This document shows positions 8,398 through 16,916 of a stretch of DNA of 64,000 nucleotides, in pieces; the first letter of the stretch is position 1, and the number at the start of each line of letters is the position of its first letter. Under the pieces are notes generated by a model, which was given only the letters and a program-made list of their open reading frames with translations, searched no databases and had not been told where the DNA came from. A program made the translations under genes and the position numbers. Origin of the DNA: Kiritimatiellia bacterium (lineage in GTDB: Bacteria > Verrucomicrobiota > Kiritimatiellia > CAIQIC01 > Lenti-01); contig JAFXQI010000010.1 of assembly GCA_017527155.1 (NCBI GenBank), positions 1 to 64,000 on the forward strand, read 5' to 3'.

Positions 8398-8689
8398 TTG
8401 TCCCCCGGGAGCTCCCGGAGAGCGGTGGTGCAGGGCGAGGGAGAGTGGAAAACATGGGCCTTTTTGCTTGTTTTCCGGTTGCCTGATGGTTTTGCGGGCG
8501 GGCCGCCGCGCCCCGGCAGGTCACCTGCAATGATGGGCCCGCAGGGCGCACGGCATCTCGCCACTCGCCACCCGTTTCTCGTCACCGCCCGTACCTTTTG
8601 GTTCGCATCGGGATGGAAGGACGTGTATGCTCTTTCGGACAAGGTAAACCTTGCCCCCACGACCATTTGGACCAAACGAAAGGCACTCC

Positions 8690-9592
8690 ATGAACAGCAT
8701 GCAGAAAACCCGCGAATTCCTGAAAAGCATCGGCCAGCCCGGCGGCGACGCCTACGGGCTCCCCGACTCGCCCAAGCGTTTCGCGGACGGCGGGCAGTAC
8801 CGCTTCGAGGTGCCCGGCATCCAGGGGCCCAAGGTCATGAAGGCGCTGCTGGAGGCCATCGATTCCTACGGGCTCTACCTGCACCGCGTCACCCAGACGC
8901 AGGGCATCATGCGCCTCACCGACGAGGAAATCGCCAAGATGGTCGCCCTCGCGCACGAATGGAAGACCGACCTCATCCTGGCCATCGGCCCCCGCGCCAC
9001 CACCGACACTTCGGCCTCGGTCCACACCGAGGAGGGCGTCCGCATGGGCTACCGCCTGCGCGGCCAGGAGCAGATCGTGCGCGCCCTCGAAGACGTCAAG
9101 CGCGCCGCGCGCCTGGGCTGCCGCGGCTTCCTCGTCTACGACGAGGGCTGCCTCTGGGCGCTCGGCAAGATGCGCCAGGCGGGGGAGATTCCGGCGGACT
9201 GCCACTTCAAGGTGTCGGCCCACGCGGGGCACGGCAACCCGTGTTCGGCGAAGATGCTGGAGGAGATCGGCGCCGACTCCATCAACCCGGTGCGCGACAT
9301 CCAGCTCCAGATGCTGGCCGCGATGCGCCAGGCGGTGGACGTGCCCATCGACATCCACACCGAAAACCCGAAGTCCACCGGCGGTTTCATCCGCCACTAC
9401 GAGGTCCCCGAGATGATCCGCATCGCCGCCCCCATCTACCTCAAGACCGGCGGCTCCGTCGCGGCCACCCACAGCTGGGACAGCACCGAGGACGACGCCC
9501 GCAAGCGCGCGAAGCAGTGCAGCCTGGTCAAGCGGATGATCGACGAGTACTACCCCGAGGCCGTCTGGAGCCCGCGGGGCAGCCTGGTTTGA
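8690..9592 (+). CDS. TIM-barrel protein, possibly U32-like, of a C-C lyase/fumarase operon
   Basis: A 300-residue protein starting at the ATG after AAAGG (8690). The repeating beta-alpha pattern (LILAIGPRATTDTSAS, GCRGFLVYDEGCLWALG, FKVSAHAGHGNPCSAKML, VPIDIHTENPKSTGG) fits a TIM barrel. It looks distantly like U32-family proteins, but the U32 signature is not clearly present, so I give no firm name. Conserved-looking residues at strand ends are Glu/Asp/His (YDEGC, SAHAGHG, DIHTEN), as in a metal- or carboxylate-binding site. It begins an operon with a CitE-like lyase and a split fumarase, so a carbon-chain cleavage or isomerisation step before those enzymes is plausible. Confidence 0.6.
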   Translation: MNSMQKTREFLKSIGQPGGDAYGLPDSPKRFADGGQYRFEVPGIQGPKVMKALLEAIDSYGLYLHRVTQTQGIMRLTDEEIAKMVALAHEWKTDLILAIGPRATTDTSASVHTEEGVRMGYRLRGQEQIVRALEDVKRAARLGCRGFLVYDEGCLWALGKMRQAGEIPADCHFKVSAHAGHGNPCSAKMLEEIGADSINPVRDIQLQMLAAMRQAVDVPIDIHTENPKSTGGFIRHYEVPEMIRIAAPIYLKTGGSVAATHSWDSTEDDARKRAKQCSLVKRMIDEYYPEAVWSPRGSLV

Positions 9593-9626
9593 CGCGGCGA
9601 CGGACGGCCGCAAAGGAGAGTTTGCC

Positions 9627-10772
9627 ATGAGACACCACCAGTACAACCCCGGGTTCCCCTTCGTGGTCCCGCCGGAGGACTTCGACAAGCACACCGACCG
9701 CGAGCTGCTGCAGTACTGCCTCGGCGCCGCGATGTACATGCCCGGCTACAAGGACTTCCTGCCGAAAATCCTCGGCAACGCCATGCCCGGGCTGACCACC
9801 ATCGTGCTCTGCTTCGAGGACGCCTGCCCCGAGGAGCGCGTGCCCGAGGCCATGGCCAACGTCCACCGCCTCCTCGCCCGCGTCACCCAGGCGACGGAGA
9901 GCGGCGAGATGGATCCCGGCAAGGTGCCGCTGATTTTCGCGCGCATCCGGAACCTGGCGCAGTTCAAGGTCTTCGCGGCGGAGCTGACGCCGGAGGAGGC
10001 GCGGTCGCTCTGCGGCATCAACTTCCCCAAGTTCAACGCCGAGAACGGCCACGAATACTACGCCTACCTCCAGGACCTCAACGAACGTCTGGGCGAGATC
10101 GTCTACGGCATGCCCATCATCGAGGACCCCGAGGTCGCCTACAAGGAAACCCGGATGGCCGAGCTGACCGAAATCAAGAAAATCCTCGACAAGTACCACG
10201 ACCTCGTCCTCCAGGTCCGCGTCGGCGGCACCGACTTCAGCTCCGTCTTCGGCGTGCGCCGCGGCGTCGACTACTCGCTCTACGACATCATGGTCGTGCG
10301 CGAATGCCTCTCCGACATCATCAACGTCTGCGGCCGCAACAACGACTACGTCATCTCCGGCCCCGTCTGGGAATACTTCCGCGCGCCCAAGGAAATGATG
10401 TTCGAGGAACTGCCCAAGCACGGCCTCGAAGACTACCTCATGCGCCGCAAGCCCCTCGTCAACAACGAGATCGACGGCCTCCTCCGCGAAGTCATCCTCG
10501 ACAAGGCCAACGGCTTCGTCGGCCGCACCGTCATCCACCCCACCCACGTCAAGTTCGTCAACGCCCTCATGGCCGTCACCAAGGAAGAATACGACGACGC
10601 CCGCCAGATCCTCGGCACCGGCGGCGGCGTCGTCAAGGGCGCCGGCGGCAACAAGATGAACGAAATCCGCCCCCACACCAACTGGGCGAAGAAAACCTGC
10701 AACCGCGCGCGCGCCTTCGGTGTCATCGAGAACGAAGGCGCCTACGTCAAGCTCTTCGCCGTCAACGGATAG
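9627..10772 (+). CDS. HpcH/HpaI aldolase/citrate-lyase-like C-C bond lyase
   Basis: A 381-residue protein of the CitE-like TIM-barrel lyase group, resembling the C-C bond lyases described in tellurite-type gene clusters. Visible signatures are TTIVLCFEDAC near the start of the barrel, LIFARIRN for the conserved Arg, MPIIEDPEVAY for the metal-binding Glu strand, VRVGGTDFSSVFGVRR for the Gly-Thr-Asp strand, and GRTVIHPTHVKFVNAL for the final strand typical of CitE. AAAGGAGAG precedes the ATG. It cleaves or forms a carbon-carbon bond next to a carboxylate or thioester; the substrate is unknown. It is the second gene of the operon, six bases before the fumarase beta-like gene. Confidence 0.75.
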   Translation: MRHHQYNPGFPFVVPPEDFDKHTDRELLQYCLGAAMYMPGYKDFLPKILGNAMPGLTTIVLCFEDACPEERVPEAMANVHRLLARVTQATESGEMDPGKVPLIFARIRNLAQFKVFAAELTPEEARSLCGINFPKFNAENGHEYYAYLQDLNERLGEIVYGMPIIEDPEVAYKETRMAELTEIKKILDKYHDLVLQVRVGGTDFSSVFGVRRGVDYSLYDIMVVRECLSDIINVCGRNNDYVISGPVWEYFRAPKEMMFEELPKHGLEDYLMRRKPLVNNEIDGLLREVILDKANGFVGRTVIHPTHVKFVNALMAVTKEEYDDARQILGTGGGVVKGAGGNKMNEIRPHTNWAKKTCNRARAFGVIENEGAYVKLFAVNG

Positions 10773-10777
10773 CCCCC

Positions 10778-11284
10778 ATGCAGCACCTCGCCACCCCCAT
10801 CCCCGAAGACGCCATCGCCGCCCTGCACGTCGGCGACACCATCGAAATCAGCGGCTGGATCCTCTGCGGCCGCGACGCCGTCCTCCCCAAGGTCGTCGCC
10901 ATGGTCCGCGACGGCACCGCCGGCCAGCTGGGCGTGGACCTGCACGGGCAGGTCGTCTTCCACACCGCCGTCAGCCCCGCCGGCGTCGGCCCCACCTCCA
11001 GCAACAAACTCGAAATCGAGAGCAGCATCGCCCCCCTCTCCGCCGCCGGAATCAAAATCCACCTCGGCAAGGGCGCCCTCCATCCCGAAACCGTCGCCGC
11101 CCTCGACGAACACAACGCCATCTACGCCGTCATCCCGCCCGTCACCGCGCTGCTCGAGGCCAAGACCGCCGAGCGCAAAGTCCTCGCATTCCCCGAACTG
11201 GGAATGGAGGCCCTGCACCTGATCAAGGTGGACCGCTACCCCGCCATCGTCGGCGCCGCCCACGGGAGGAGCATCTATGAGTGA
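10778..11284 (+). CDS. fumarate hydratase/tartrate dehydratase beta-type subunit
   Basis: A 168-residue protein matching the C-terminal (beta) domain of class I iron-sulfur fumarases and L-tartrate dehydratase: GDTIEISGWILCGRDA, then VFHTAVSPAGVGPTSSNKLE, the typical substrate-binding segment with GPTSS, and IHLGKGAL. It forms a heterodimer with the next gene product, which carries the cluster. The two genes overlap by eight bases. The beta-before-alpha order is less common than alpha-beta. The ribosome-binding site is weak, consistent with coupling to the upstream lyase gene. Substrate (fumarate, tartrate or a methylated analogue) cannot be decided. Confidence 0.85.
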   Translation: MQHLATPIPEDAIAALHVGDTIEISGWILCGRDAVLPKVVAMVRDGTAGQLGVDLHGQVVFHTAVSPAGVGPTSSNKLEIESSIAPLSAAGIKIHLGKGALHPETVAALDEHNAIYAVIPPVTALLEAKTAERKVLAFPELGMEALHLIKVDRYPAIVGAAHGRSIYE

Positions 11285-12146
11285 CAACCTTGACCTGACC
11301 GCCATCGCCGCAAAAGTGCGCGACGCCCTCGTCGCCGCCGGTTCCACCTTCCGCGCCGACAAAAAAGAAGCCTACCGCCGCGCCATCCGCGAAGAAACCG
11401 ACCCCAAGGCCCGCTGGGTCCTGGAAACCATCCTCGAAAACGCCGAAGCCGCCGAAACGAACCGCAGCCCCCTCTGCGACGACAGCGGCATCCCGCACCT
11501 GCTGCTCGAAATCGGCGACGACGCCCCCGTCACCGGCCGCCTGCTCGACGCCATCCGCGCCGGCGTCGCCGACGGCCTGCGCGCGCTGCCCGGCCGCCCC
11601 ATGGGCATCATGGGCGGCGACCGCGAACGCATCGACCAGTCCGGCGGCCTCGATCCCGACAGCGCCGGCGTCGCCCCCGCCCCCCTCCTGGTCCGGCGCC
11701 TTCCGGGCCCCGGACTGCGCCTCCACGTCCTGATGTTCGGCGGCGGCCCCGCCATCCGGGCCAAGACCTACCGCGTCTTCCACAAACACGACGCCCAGGT
11801 CGTCCTCGATGAAATCGTCGCCTGGGCCACCGACTCCGTCCGCCAGCTCGGCTGCTCCCCCTGCACCCTGGCGGTGGGCATCGGCCGTTCCCACTTCGAA
11901 GCCGCCTCCATGATGCTCCAGGCCCAGGCCGACGGCGATTACGCCGTCCAGTCCGGCATGGAGCAAGAAATCACCCGCCGCGTCAACGCCGCCGACATCG
12001 GCCCCCTGGGCCTCCACGGCAAGACGAGCGTCCTGGCGACCTTCCTGAAAGTCGGCCCCCAGCGCGCCAGCGGCGTCCGCATCGTCTGCCTCCGCCCCGC
12101 CTGCTGCTTCGAACCCCGCATCGCCACCGTCGAGCTCCTCCCCTGA
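11277..12146 (+). CDS. fumarate hydratase/tartrate dehydratase alpha-type subunit (Fe-S)
   Basis: A 289-residue alpha subunit of a class I fumarase-like dehydratase. Candidate ligands of the [4Fe-4S] cluster are Cys67 in RSPLCDDSG, Cys193 or Cys196 in LGCSPCTLAVGIG, and Cys271/276/277 in VCLRPACCFEP, spaced as in TtdA/FumA. GGAGG lies well before the ATG, which overlaps the beta gene. Together the two subunits hydrate or dehydrate a C4-type dicarboxylate, probably downstream of the CitE-like lyase. The presence of a labile cluster suggests anaerobic or microaerobic use. Confidence 0.85.
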   Translation: MSDNLDLTAIAAKVRDALVAAGSTFRADKKEAYRRAIREETDPKARWVLETILENAEAAETNRSPLCDDSGIPHLLLEIGDDAPVTGRLLDAIRAGVADGLRALPGRPMGIMGGDRERIDQSGGLDPDSAGVAPAPLLVRRLPGPGLRLHVLMFGGGPAIRAKTYRVFHKHDAQVVLDEIVAWATDSVRQLGCSPCTLAVGIGRSHFEAASMMLQAQADGDYAVQSGMEQEITRRVNAADIGPLGLHGKTSVLATFLKVGPQRASGVRIVCLRPACCFEPRIATVELLP

Positions 12147-12389
12147 CGCCCACGCCCCGCGCCCATTGGGCCCATCTCCGGTGTTTGCAATGGGTTGGCC
12201 GCATGCTGACAGGGGAAGGAATGGAAAGGTCCGATTCCCCTTCTCCGCCCCCCTTACCGGGTGTGAGCGAAAAATGCGAAGAGGACCTGGCCATGGATGG
12301 GGTGTCCATGCATGGGAAAACACAAGTCTATTTCTGAACCCGCTCTATATCTTCCGCGGGTTTTCAGCGCATGCCCCCCCCGAAACCCG
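12147..12389. other. convergent spacer with a partial repeat end
   Basis: Between two convergent genes. It holds TATTTCTGAACCCGCTCTAT at 12329-12348, nearly the same as the right flank of the MITE-like element at 16680-16843 (TATTTCTTAACCCGCTCTAG), so it may be a solo end. No gene or strong terminator is seen. Confidence 0.45.
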
Positions 12390-13706
12390 TCAAAGCCTCC
12401 ACCAAAGGACGCCCGAGGCGTTCAATTCGGCGATGGGGAACAGGCCTTTGACGTCGATGAGGACCTTTCCGGCGGGATTGCCGAAGAGTTCCAGGGTGCC
12501 GGCGAGGCCCATTTCCTTGAATTGTTTGTGGGCGACGGCGACAACCACGCAATCGGCATCGCGGATTCCGGACATGTCCACGAGGTCGATCCCGTATTCC
12601 TTCTTGGCGACGGCGGGGTCCGCCCAGGGGTCGGCGACGAGCGGGACGATGCCGAACTCGGCGAAGCGGGAGACGATGTCGGCGACCTTGCTGTTGCGGA
12701 CGTCCGGGCAGTTTTCCTTGAAGGTCAGGCCGAGGATGACGACCTTGGAGCGTTTGGGTGCCTGGCCCGCCTGGATCATCTTGCGGATGGCGGCGTCGGC
12801 GACAAAGGCCCCCATGCCGTCGTTGACGATGCGGCCATTGAGGATGATCTGGCTGTGGTAGCCGAGTTTTTCGGCCTCGTGGGTGAAATAATAGGGATCC
12901 ACGCCGATGCAATGCCCGCCGACGAGGCCGGGGCGGAAGCCGAGGGCGTTCCACTTGGTGTTCATGCCGTCGACGACTTCGTTGGTGTCGATGTCCATGC
13001 GGTCGAACACCATGGCGAGTTCGTTCATGAACGCGATGTTGATGTCCCGCTGGCTGTTCTCGACGACCTTGACGGCTTCGGCCGTGCGGAGGTTGGACAC
13101 GGGGTGGGTGCCCACTTCGACGACCAGGTCGTAGACCGCCTTGATTTCCGCCAGGCTTTCGGCGTCGATGCCGGAAACGATCTTGTGGATGTTTTCGAGG
13201 CGGTGGACCTTGTCGCCGGGGTTGATGCGTTCGGGACTGTAGCCGACCTTGAAATCCACGCCGCAGCGGAGACCGCTCTGCTTTTCGAGGATGGGGATGC
13301 AGACGTCCTCCGTGCAGCCGGGATAGACGGTGGACTCGTAGACCACGATGGAGCCCGGCGCGAGATTGCGCCCGACGATTTCGGAAGCGCCGATGACGGG
13401 CGAAAGGTCCGGCGTGTGGTCGGTGTTGACGGGGGTGGGGACGGCCACGATGATGAACTTGGCGTTCCGGAGTTCCGTTTCGTCGGCGGTGAATTTGACG
13501 GTCGTGGTCCGGATGGCCTCGTCGCCGACTTCCAGGGTCGGGTCGCGCCCGGACCGGTACACATCGATCTTGGCCTTGTTCAAGTCGAACCCGATGACAT
13601 CGAGGCCCTTTCTCGCGAAGGCGATGGCGATGGGCATTCCCACGTAGCCGAGGCCCACGAGAGCCAGGGATTCGCTCTTGTCCAGGAGTCTGTCGTAAAG
13701 TTTCAT
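12390..13706 (-). CDS. UDP-N-acetylhexosamine 6-dehydrogenase (WbpO/TviB-type nucleotide sugar dehydrogenase)
   Basis: A 438-residue NAD-dependent UDP-sugar dehydrogenase. The N-terminal Rossmann motif is LVGLGYVGMPIA (residues about 16-27); VAVPTPVNTDHTPDLSP and ESTVYPGCTED are the family cofactor loops; the catalytic Cys is in GGHCIGVDPYYFTHEAE; the C-terminal domain starts at GLTFKENCPDVRNSK. The MKLYDRLLDK opening and the HEAEKLGYHSQ segment point to the WbpO/TviB/CapL group, which makes UDP-N-acetylgalactosaminuronate or a close relative for capsule or O-antigen. GGAAAACCGCC precedes the ATG at 13706. It stands alone here, divergent from the topoisomerase gene; other polysaccharide genes lie at 27-35 kb. 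Confidence 0.9.
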   Translation of the reverse strand: MKLYDRLLDKSESLALVGLGYVGMPIAIAFARKGLDVIGFDLNKAKIDVYRSGRDPTLEVGDEAIRTTTVKFTADETELRNAKFIIVAVPTPVNTDHTPDLSPVIGASEIVGRNLAPGSIVVYESTVYPGCTEDVCIPILEKQSGLRCGVDFKVGYSPERINPGDKVHRLENIHKIVSGIDAESLAEIKAVYDLVVEVGTHPVSNLRTAEAVKVVENSQRDINIAFMNELAMVFDRMDIDTNEVVDGMNTKWNALGFRPGLVGGHCIGVDPYYFTHEAEKLGYHSQIILNGRIVNDGMGAFVADAAIRKMIQAGQAPKRSKVVILGLTFKENCPDVRNSKVADIVSRFAEFGIVPLVADPWADPAVAKKEYGIDLVDMSGIRDADCVVVAVAHKQFKEMGLAGTLELFGNPAGKVLIDVKGLFPIAELNASGVLWWRL

Positions 13707-13928
13707 GGCGGTTTTCCATTCCTGTCCGCCGGCTGACGGGCGGACGGCCAAACACAAGGTTTTCTTGATAATTCTGGACTGTGCGCGCAATCGAAGGCAA
13801 GTCTAAAGTTCGAGCCGCGCACAGGGCGCCTTTTGCACAAAACAGAGATGCTCCCGCCGCCGTTTCTCCGCTGCCGTTGCCTCTTCCGCTTTGCATTCCG
13901 GCCCGGATTGTGCTTTCCTTTTTCCGAT
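13707..13928. promoter_or_regulatory. divergent promoter region
   Basis: A 222-base spacer between divergent genes. On the minus strand it contains AATTATCAAGAAAACCTTG about 65 bases before the sugar-dehydrogenase ATG, a loose match to the dispersed GATATCAAGGAAAA element, hinting that this element includes promoter or leader information. A second AT-richer stretch just before 13929 would serve the topoisomerase gene. Confidence 0.4.
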
Positions 13929-15749
13929 ATGGCCAAACCGAAACCCATCTACGACGAATCCAAGATCCAGACCCTTTCCTCGCTGGAGCACATCCGCAAG
14001 CGCATCGGCATGTACATCGGGCGCCTCGGCAACGGCACCCAGTACGACGACGGCATCTACATCCTGCTCAAGGAAGTCGTCGACAACTCCATCGACGAGT
14101 TCATCATGGGCTGCGGCAAGCGCATCGACATCACCATCGCCGGCCACGACGTCACCGTCCGCGACTACGGCCGCGGCATCCCCCTCGGCAAGGTCGTCGA
14201 CTGCGTCTCGCGCATCAACACCGGCGCCAAGTACAACGACGACGTCTTCCAGTTCTCCGCCGGCCTCAACGGCGTCGGCACCAAGGCCGTCAACGCGCTC
14301 TCCTCGCATTTCCGGGTCCGCTCCCACCGCGGCGGCGAGTACGCGGAGGCGGTCTTCGAGCGCGGCGTGCTCAAGTCGCAATCCTCCGGCAAGTGCCCCA
14401 AGGAACTCGACGGCACGCTCATCGAGTTCACGCCCGACGCCGACATCTTCCCCGGGACCGACTTCCTGCCCGAGCACGTCAGCAAGCGCCTGCGCCTGTG
14501 CGCCTGCCTGCAGCCGGGACTGAAGATCGTCTGCAACGGCGAGGAATACCTCTCCGAGAACGGCCTCGTGGACGTCCTGCTCGACGAGATCGGCGACGAA
14601 GGGTTGTATCCGCCCCTCCGCTACAGCTCCCCCACCCTCGAACTCGCCTTCACCAACACCAACCGCTACAGCGAGACCTTCTTCTCCTTCGTCAACGGCC
14701 AGTACACCTCCGACGGCGGCACCCACCTCTCCGCCTTCCGCGAAGGCCTCCTCAAGGGCGTCAACGAATACGCCAAGGCCAAGTACGACGGCGACGAAGT
14801 CCGCGAATCCATCGCCGGCGCCATCTCCATCCGCATCCAGGAGCCGCAGTTCGAGGGCCAGACCAAGAACAAGCTCGGCAACACCGAAATCCGCTCCGAC
14901 CTCGTCGCCAGGATCCGCGACATCGTCGAGGACCTCCTCCACCGCAACCCCGAGGCCGCCGACATCCTCGTCAAGAAAATCGAAGAGACCCGCGCCGTCC
15001 GCAAGGAACTCCAGACCGTCAAGAAGCTGGCCCGAGAGCGTTCCAAGGCCGTATCCCTGCGCATCCCGCAGCTGAAGGACTGCAAGGTCCACCTCGACCC
15101 CAAGCGCCACCGCGGCGAAGAATCCATGATCTTCATCACCGAAGGCCTCTCCGCGGCCGGTTCCATCACCCAGACCCGCAACGTCAACACCCAGGGCGTC
15201 TTCACCCTGCGCGGCAAGCCCCTCAACGTCGCCGAGAAGACCCGCGCCGCCATGTACGAGAACGAAGAACTCTACAACCTCATGCGCGCCCTGAACATCG
15301 AAGACTCCACCTCCGGCCTGCGCTTCGGGAAAGTCATCATGGCCACCGACGCCGATGTCGACGGCCTGCACATCCGCAACCTCCTGCTGACCTTCTTCCT
15401 GCGCTTCTTCGCGCCGCTGGTCTACTCCGGGCGCCTCTGGATCCTGGAGACCCCGCTCTTCCGCGTCCGCAACAAGAAGGAGACCCGCTACTGCTACACC
15501 GAGGCCGAGCGCGACGCCGCCCAGAAATCCCTGCGCGGTTCCGAGACCACCCGGTTCAAAGGCCTCGGCGAAATATCCCCCGGCGAATTCAAGGCCTTCA
15601 TCGGCCCCAAGATGCGGCTGACGCCGGTGCGCGTCGAAAAATTCCAGGAACCGACCATCTCGCCGATCCTGCGCTTCTACATGGGCGGCAACACCCCCGA
15701 CCGCCGCCAGTTCATCATGGACCACCTCCGCGTCGAAGTGGAGGAATAG
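13929..15749 (+). CDS. parE: type IIA topoisomerase subunit B (ParE-like)
   Basis: A 606-residue GyrB/ParE subunit. The GHKL ATPase part has EVVDNSIDE (Glu49, Asn53), DYGRGIP and the GLNGVGTKAVNALS lid; the Toprim part has DADVDGLHIRNLL near residue 475 and FKGLGEISP at the C-terminus. The overall sequence (SITQTRNVNTQGVF, RGKPLN) resembles the ParE type known from Bacteroidetes. The canonical Toprim EGDSA motif reads EGLSAAGS here (Glu405 kept, Asp replaced by Leu), an odd change next to the catalytic Glu. With a partner A subunit it would decatenate chromosomes; no parC is in the window. Start chosen at MAKPKPIYDE. Confidence 0.88.
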   Translation: MAKPKPIYDESKIQTLSSLEHIRKRIGMYIGRLGNGTQYDDGIYILLKEVVDNSIDEFIMGCGKRIDITIAGHDVTVRDYGRGIPLGKVVDCVSRINTGAKYNDDVFQFSAGLNGVGTKAVNALSSHFRVRSHRGGEYAEAVFERGVLKSQSSGKCPKELDGTLIEFTPDADIFPGTDFLPEHVSKRLRLCACLQPGLKIVCNGEEYLSENGLVDVLLDEIGDEGLYPPLRYSSPTLELAFTNTNRYSETFFSFVNGQYTSDGGTHLSAFREGLLKGVNEYAKAKYDGDEVRESIAGAISIRIQEPQFEGQTKNKLGNTEIRSDLVARIRDIVEDLLHRNPEAADILVKKIEETRAVRKELQTVKKLARERSKAVSLRIPQLKDCKVHLDPKRHRGEESMIFITEGLSAAGSITQTRNVNTQGVFTLRGKPLNVAEKTRAAMYENEELYNLMRALNIEDSTSGLRFGKVIMATDADVDGLHIRNLLLTFFLRFFAPLVYSGRLWILETPLFRVRNKKETRYCYTEAERDAAQKSLRGSETTRFKGLGEISPGEFKAFIGPKMRLTPVRVEKFQEPTISPILRFYMGGNTPDRRQFIMDHLRVEVEE

Positions 15750-15819
15750 GCCTCCGCCCCTCGTCTTGTCCGTCCTGCCTGTCCTCCCCCTCCTGCGTCC
15801 CCGCGGCGCCCTCCGCCCC

Positions 15820-16599
15820 TCAAATCCACCCCTTGACCCAGTAATACCCCAAAGCCACGCCCTCCCGGCACGCATCCAGGCTGTAGCGCGCGTGGTTCCA
15901 GAATTCGTACCGCAAAGCCTCCGGCGCCGAAGCCCCGCTCCCCGTTGACTCCGCTCCGCCCTCCGCGCGCGCCGCGGGAGCCGCTCCATCCGGCTCCGGC
16001 CCATGGTCCTCCAGCGACAGGTTTTCCGCCGGCAGCCCGCGCACCTCGATATCCACCCCGACATCCCTCGCCGCGCGCCGCACGGCCAGGCAGGCGCGCC
16101 GGACATGCTCCGGGGACGTCACCAGCAGGACCCGCGACGGCCCCGCCCCTTCCAGGGCCCGGACAAGCCCGGCCGCTTGCGCGTGCGTGTTTTCCCCGCA
16201 GGCGCGCGGCTCGCAGCGTCCGGGATCGACGCCCCGCATCCGCAGCTCCTCCGCGTAGGCGGCGGCCGCCGGATCGTTGCGGTCGCCCTCCGCGCACGGC
16301 AGGGCCAGCCATACGGGCGCCTCCGGGTGCGCCTTCGCCGCCTCGGCCGCGTACCACAGCCGCATCAGCCCCGACTCGCCCGGAATCCCGCTCCCGCCGA
16401 ACACGAGGATGTGCGTCGGCGTCCACCCGTCCGCGACGCTTGCCCGCCCCCCGCCGTCCGAAGCCAGGAACGAATGCACCTTCCAGGGAATCCCACCGAA
16501 CTGCAAGGCCGCCCCCACCACGGCCACGCCGCCCAGCGCGGCCAGCCCCCGCACCGCCCACCGCCCCACCCGCTTCCAGAGATGTACCATCGGCTTCAT
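15820..16599 (-). CDS. DUF218/SanA-ElyC-YdcF family membrane protein
   Basis: A 259-residue protein with an N-terminal membrane anchor (about residues 14-36) and a DUF218 domain: THILVFGGSGIPGESGLMRLWYA, then CGENTHAQA (the conserved E-N-T element) and VLLVTSPEHVRRACLAVRRA. Family members act in envelope functions such as undecaprenyl-phosphate or peptidoglycan homeostasis and vancomycin barrier, but the reaction is unknown. The start at 16599 follows GGTGGGGG; the frame continues upstream only through repeat sequence. It converges on the topoisomerase gene, 70 bases apart. Confidence 0.75.
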   Translation of the reverse strand: MKPMVHLWKRVGRWAVRGLAALGGVAVVGAALQFGGIPWKVHSFLASDGGGRASVADGWTPTHILVFGGSGIPGESGLMRLWYAAEAAKAHPEAPVWLALPCAEGDRNDPAAAAYAEELRMRGVDPGRCEPRACGENTHAQAAGLVRALEGAGPSRVLLVTSPEHVRRACLAVRRAARDVGVDIEVRGLPAENLSLEDHGPEPDGAAPAARAEGGAESTGSGASAPEALRYEFWNHARYSLDACREGVALGYYWVKGWI

Positions 16600-16679
16600 G
16601 CCCCCACCATACCCCAACCCATGCATTGACGTCCACCGCCGCCATCGTCCTGAAAGCCGCCCTTTCCCCGATTCTCCCT

Positions 16680-16843
16680 TGGAGCGGTTTATGAAATAGC
16701 GTAGCGCCTGTTTTCGCCTGCCAGACGGGTGGGACGAGCTCTCCGAGCGAGCCGTTCCTTGCGCCTCCGCGGCTCGCACGGAGTGCTCGCCCCACCGGGT
16801 CCCTGCCACGGGGCGACCACAGTATTTCTTAACCCGCTCTAGA
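16680..16843. repeat. MITE-like element with GAGCTCTCCGAGCGAG hairpin core
   Basis: Lies in the 317-base spacer 16600-16916, which holds no gene. Outer inverted flanks (GGAGCGGTTTATGAAATA at left; TATTTCTTAACCCGCTCTAG at right) enclose a hairpin core at 16728-16796 with 24-base arms carrying only two or three mismatches. The core is the same sequence family as the insert in nadD (35940-36006) and the half copy at 56810-56832. Confidence 0.65.
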
Positions 16844-16916
16844 CAGGACCTGTGCCGAGGTGGAGGGACAGGCCGCCCGCCTTGCGCGGCGAGGGGCGGT
16901 TTGGTAGGGTGCGGAC

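Larger units (their letters stand above)
7864..8689. other. 826-base spacer: AT-rich promoter island plus REP repeats
   Basis: The first part (about 7935-8080) is strongly AT-rich in a GC-rich genome and contains the Fur-box-like site; it is the likely promoter of the minus-strand iron operon. The rest is GC-rich, with one REP hairpin at 8116-8135 and a full two-hairpin REP at 8337-8397. A minus-strand segment near 8430-8480 (GGAAAAC followed by an ATG) loosely resembles the dispersed leader element. No gene is seen. Confidence 0.65.

Noticed and set aside
12364-13896. Long alternative frames opposite or beside the sugar dehydrogenase, and similar very long frames throughout
   Set aside because: Arg/Pro/Gly-rich low-complexity translations typical of shadows of GC-rich genes; each overlaps a gene with clear motifs.
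16600-16809. N-terminal extension of the DUF218 protein
   Set aside because: The extension is encoded by the hairpin repeat element and lacks a ribosome-binding site; the start at 16599 gives a normal membrane anchor.
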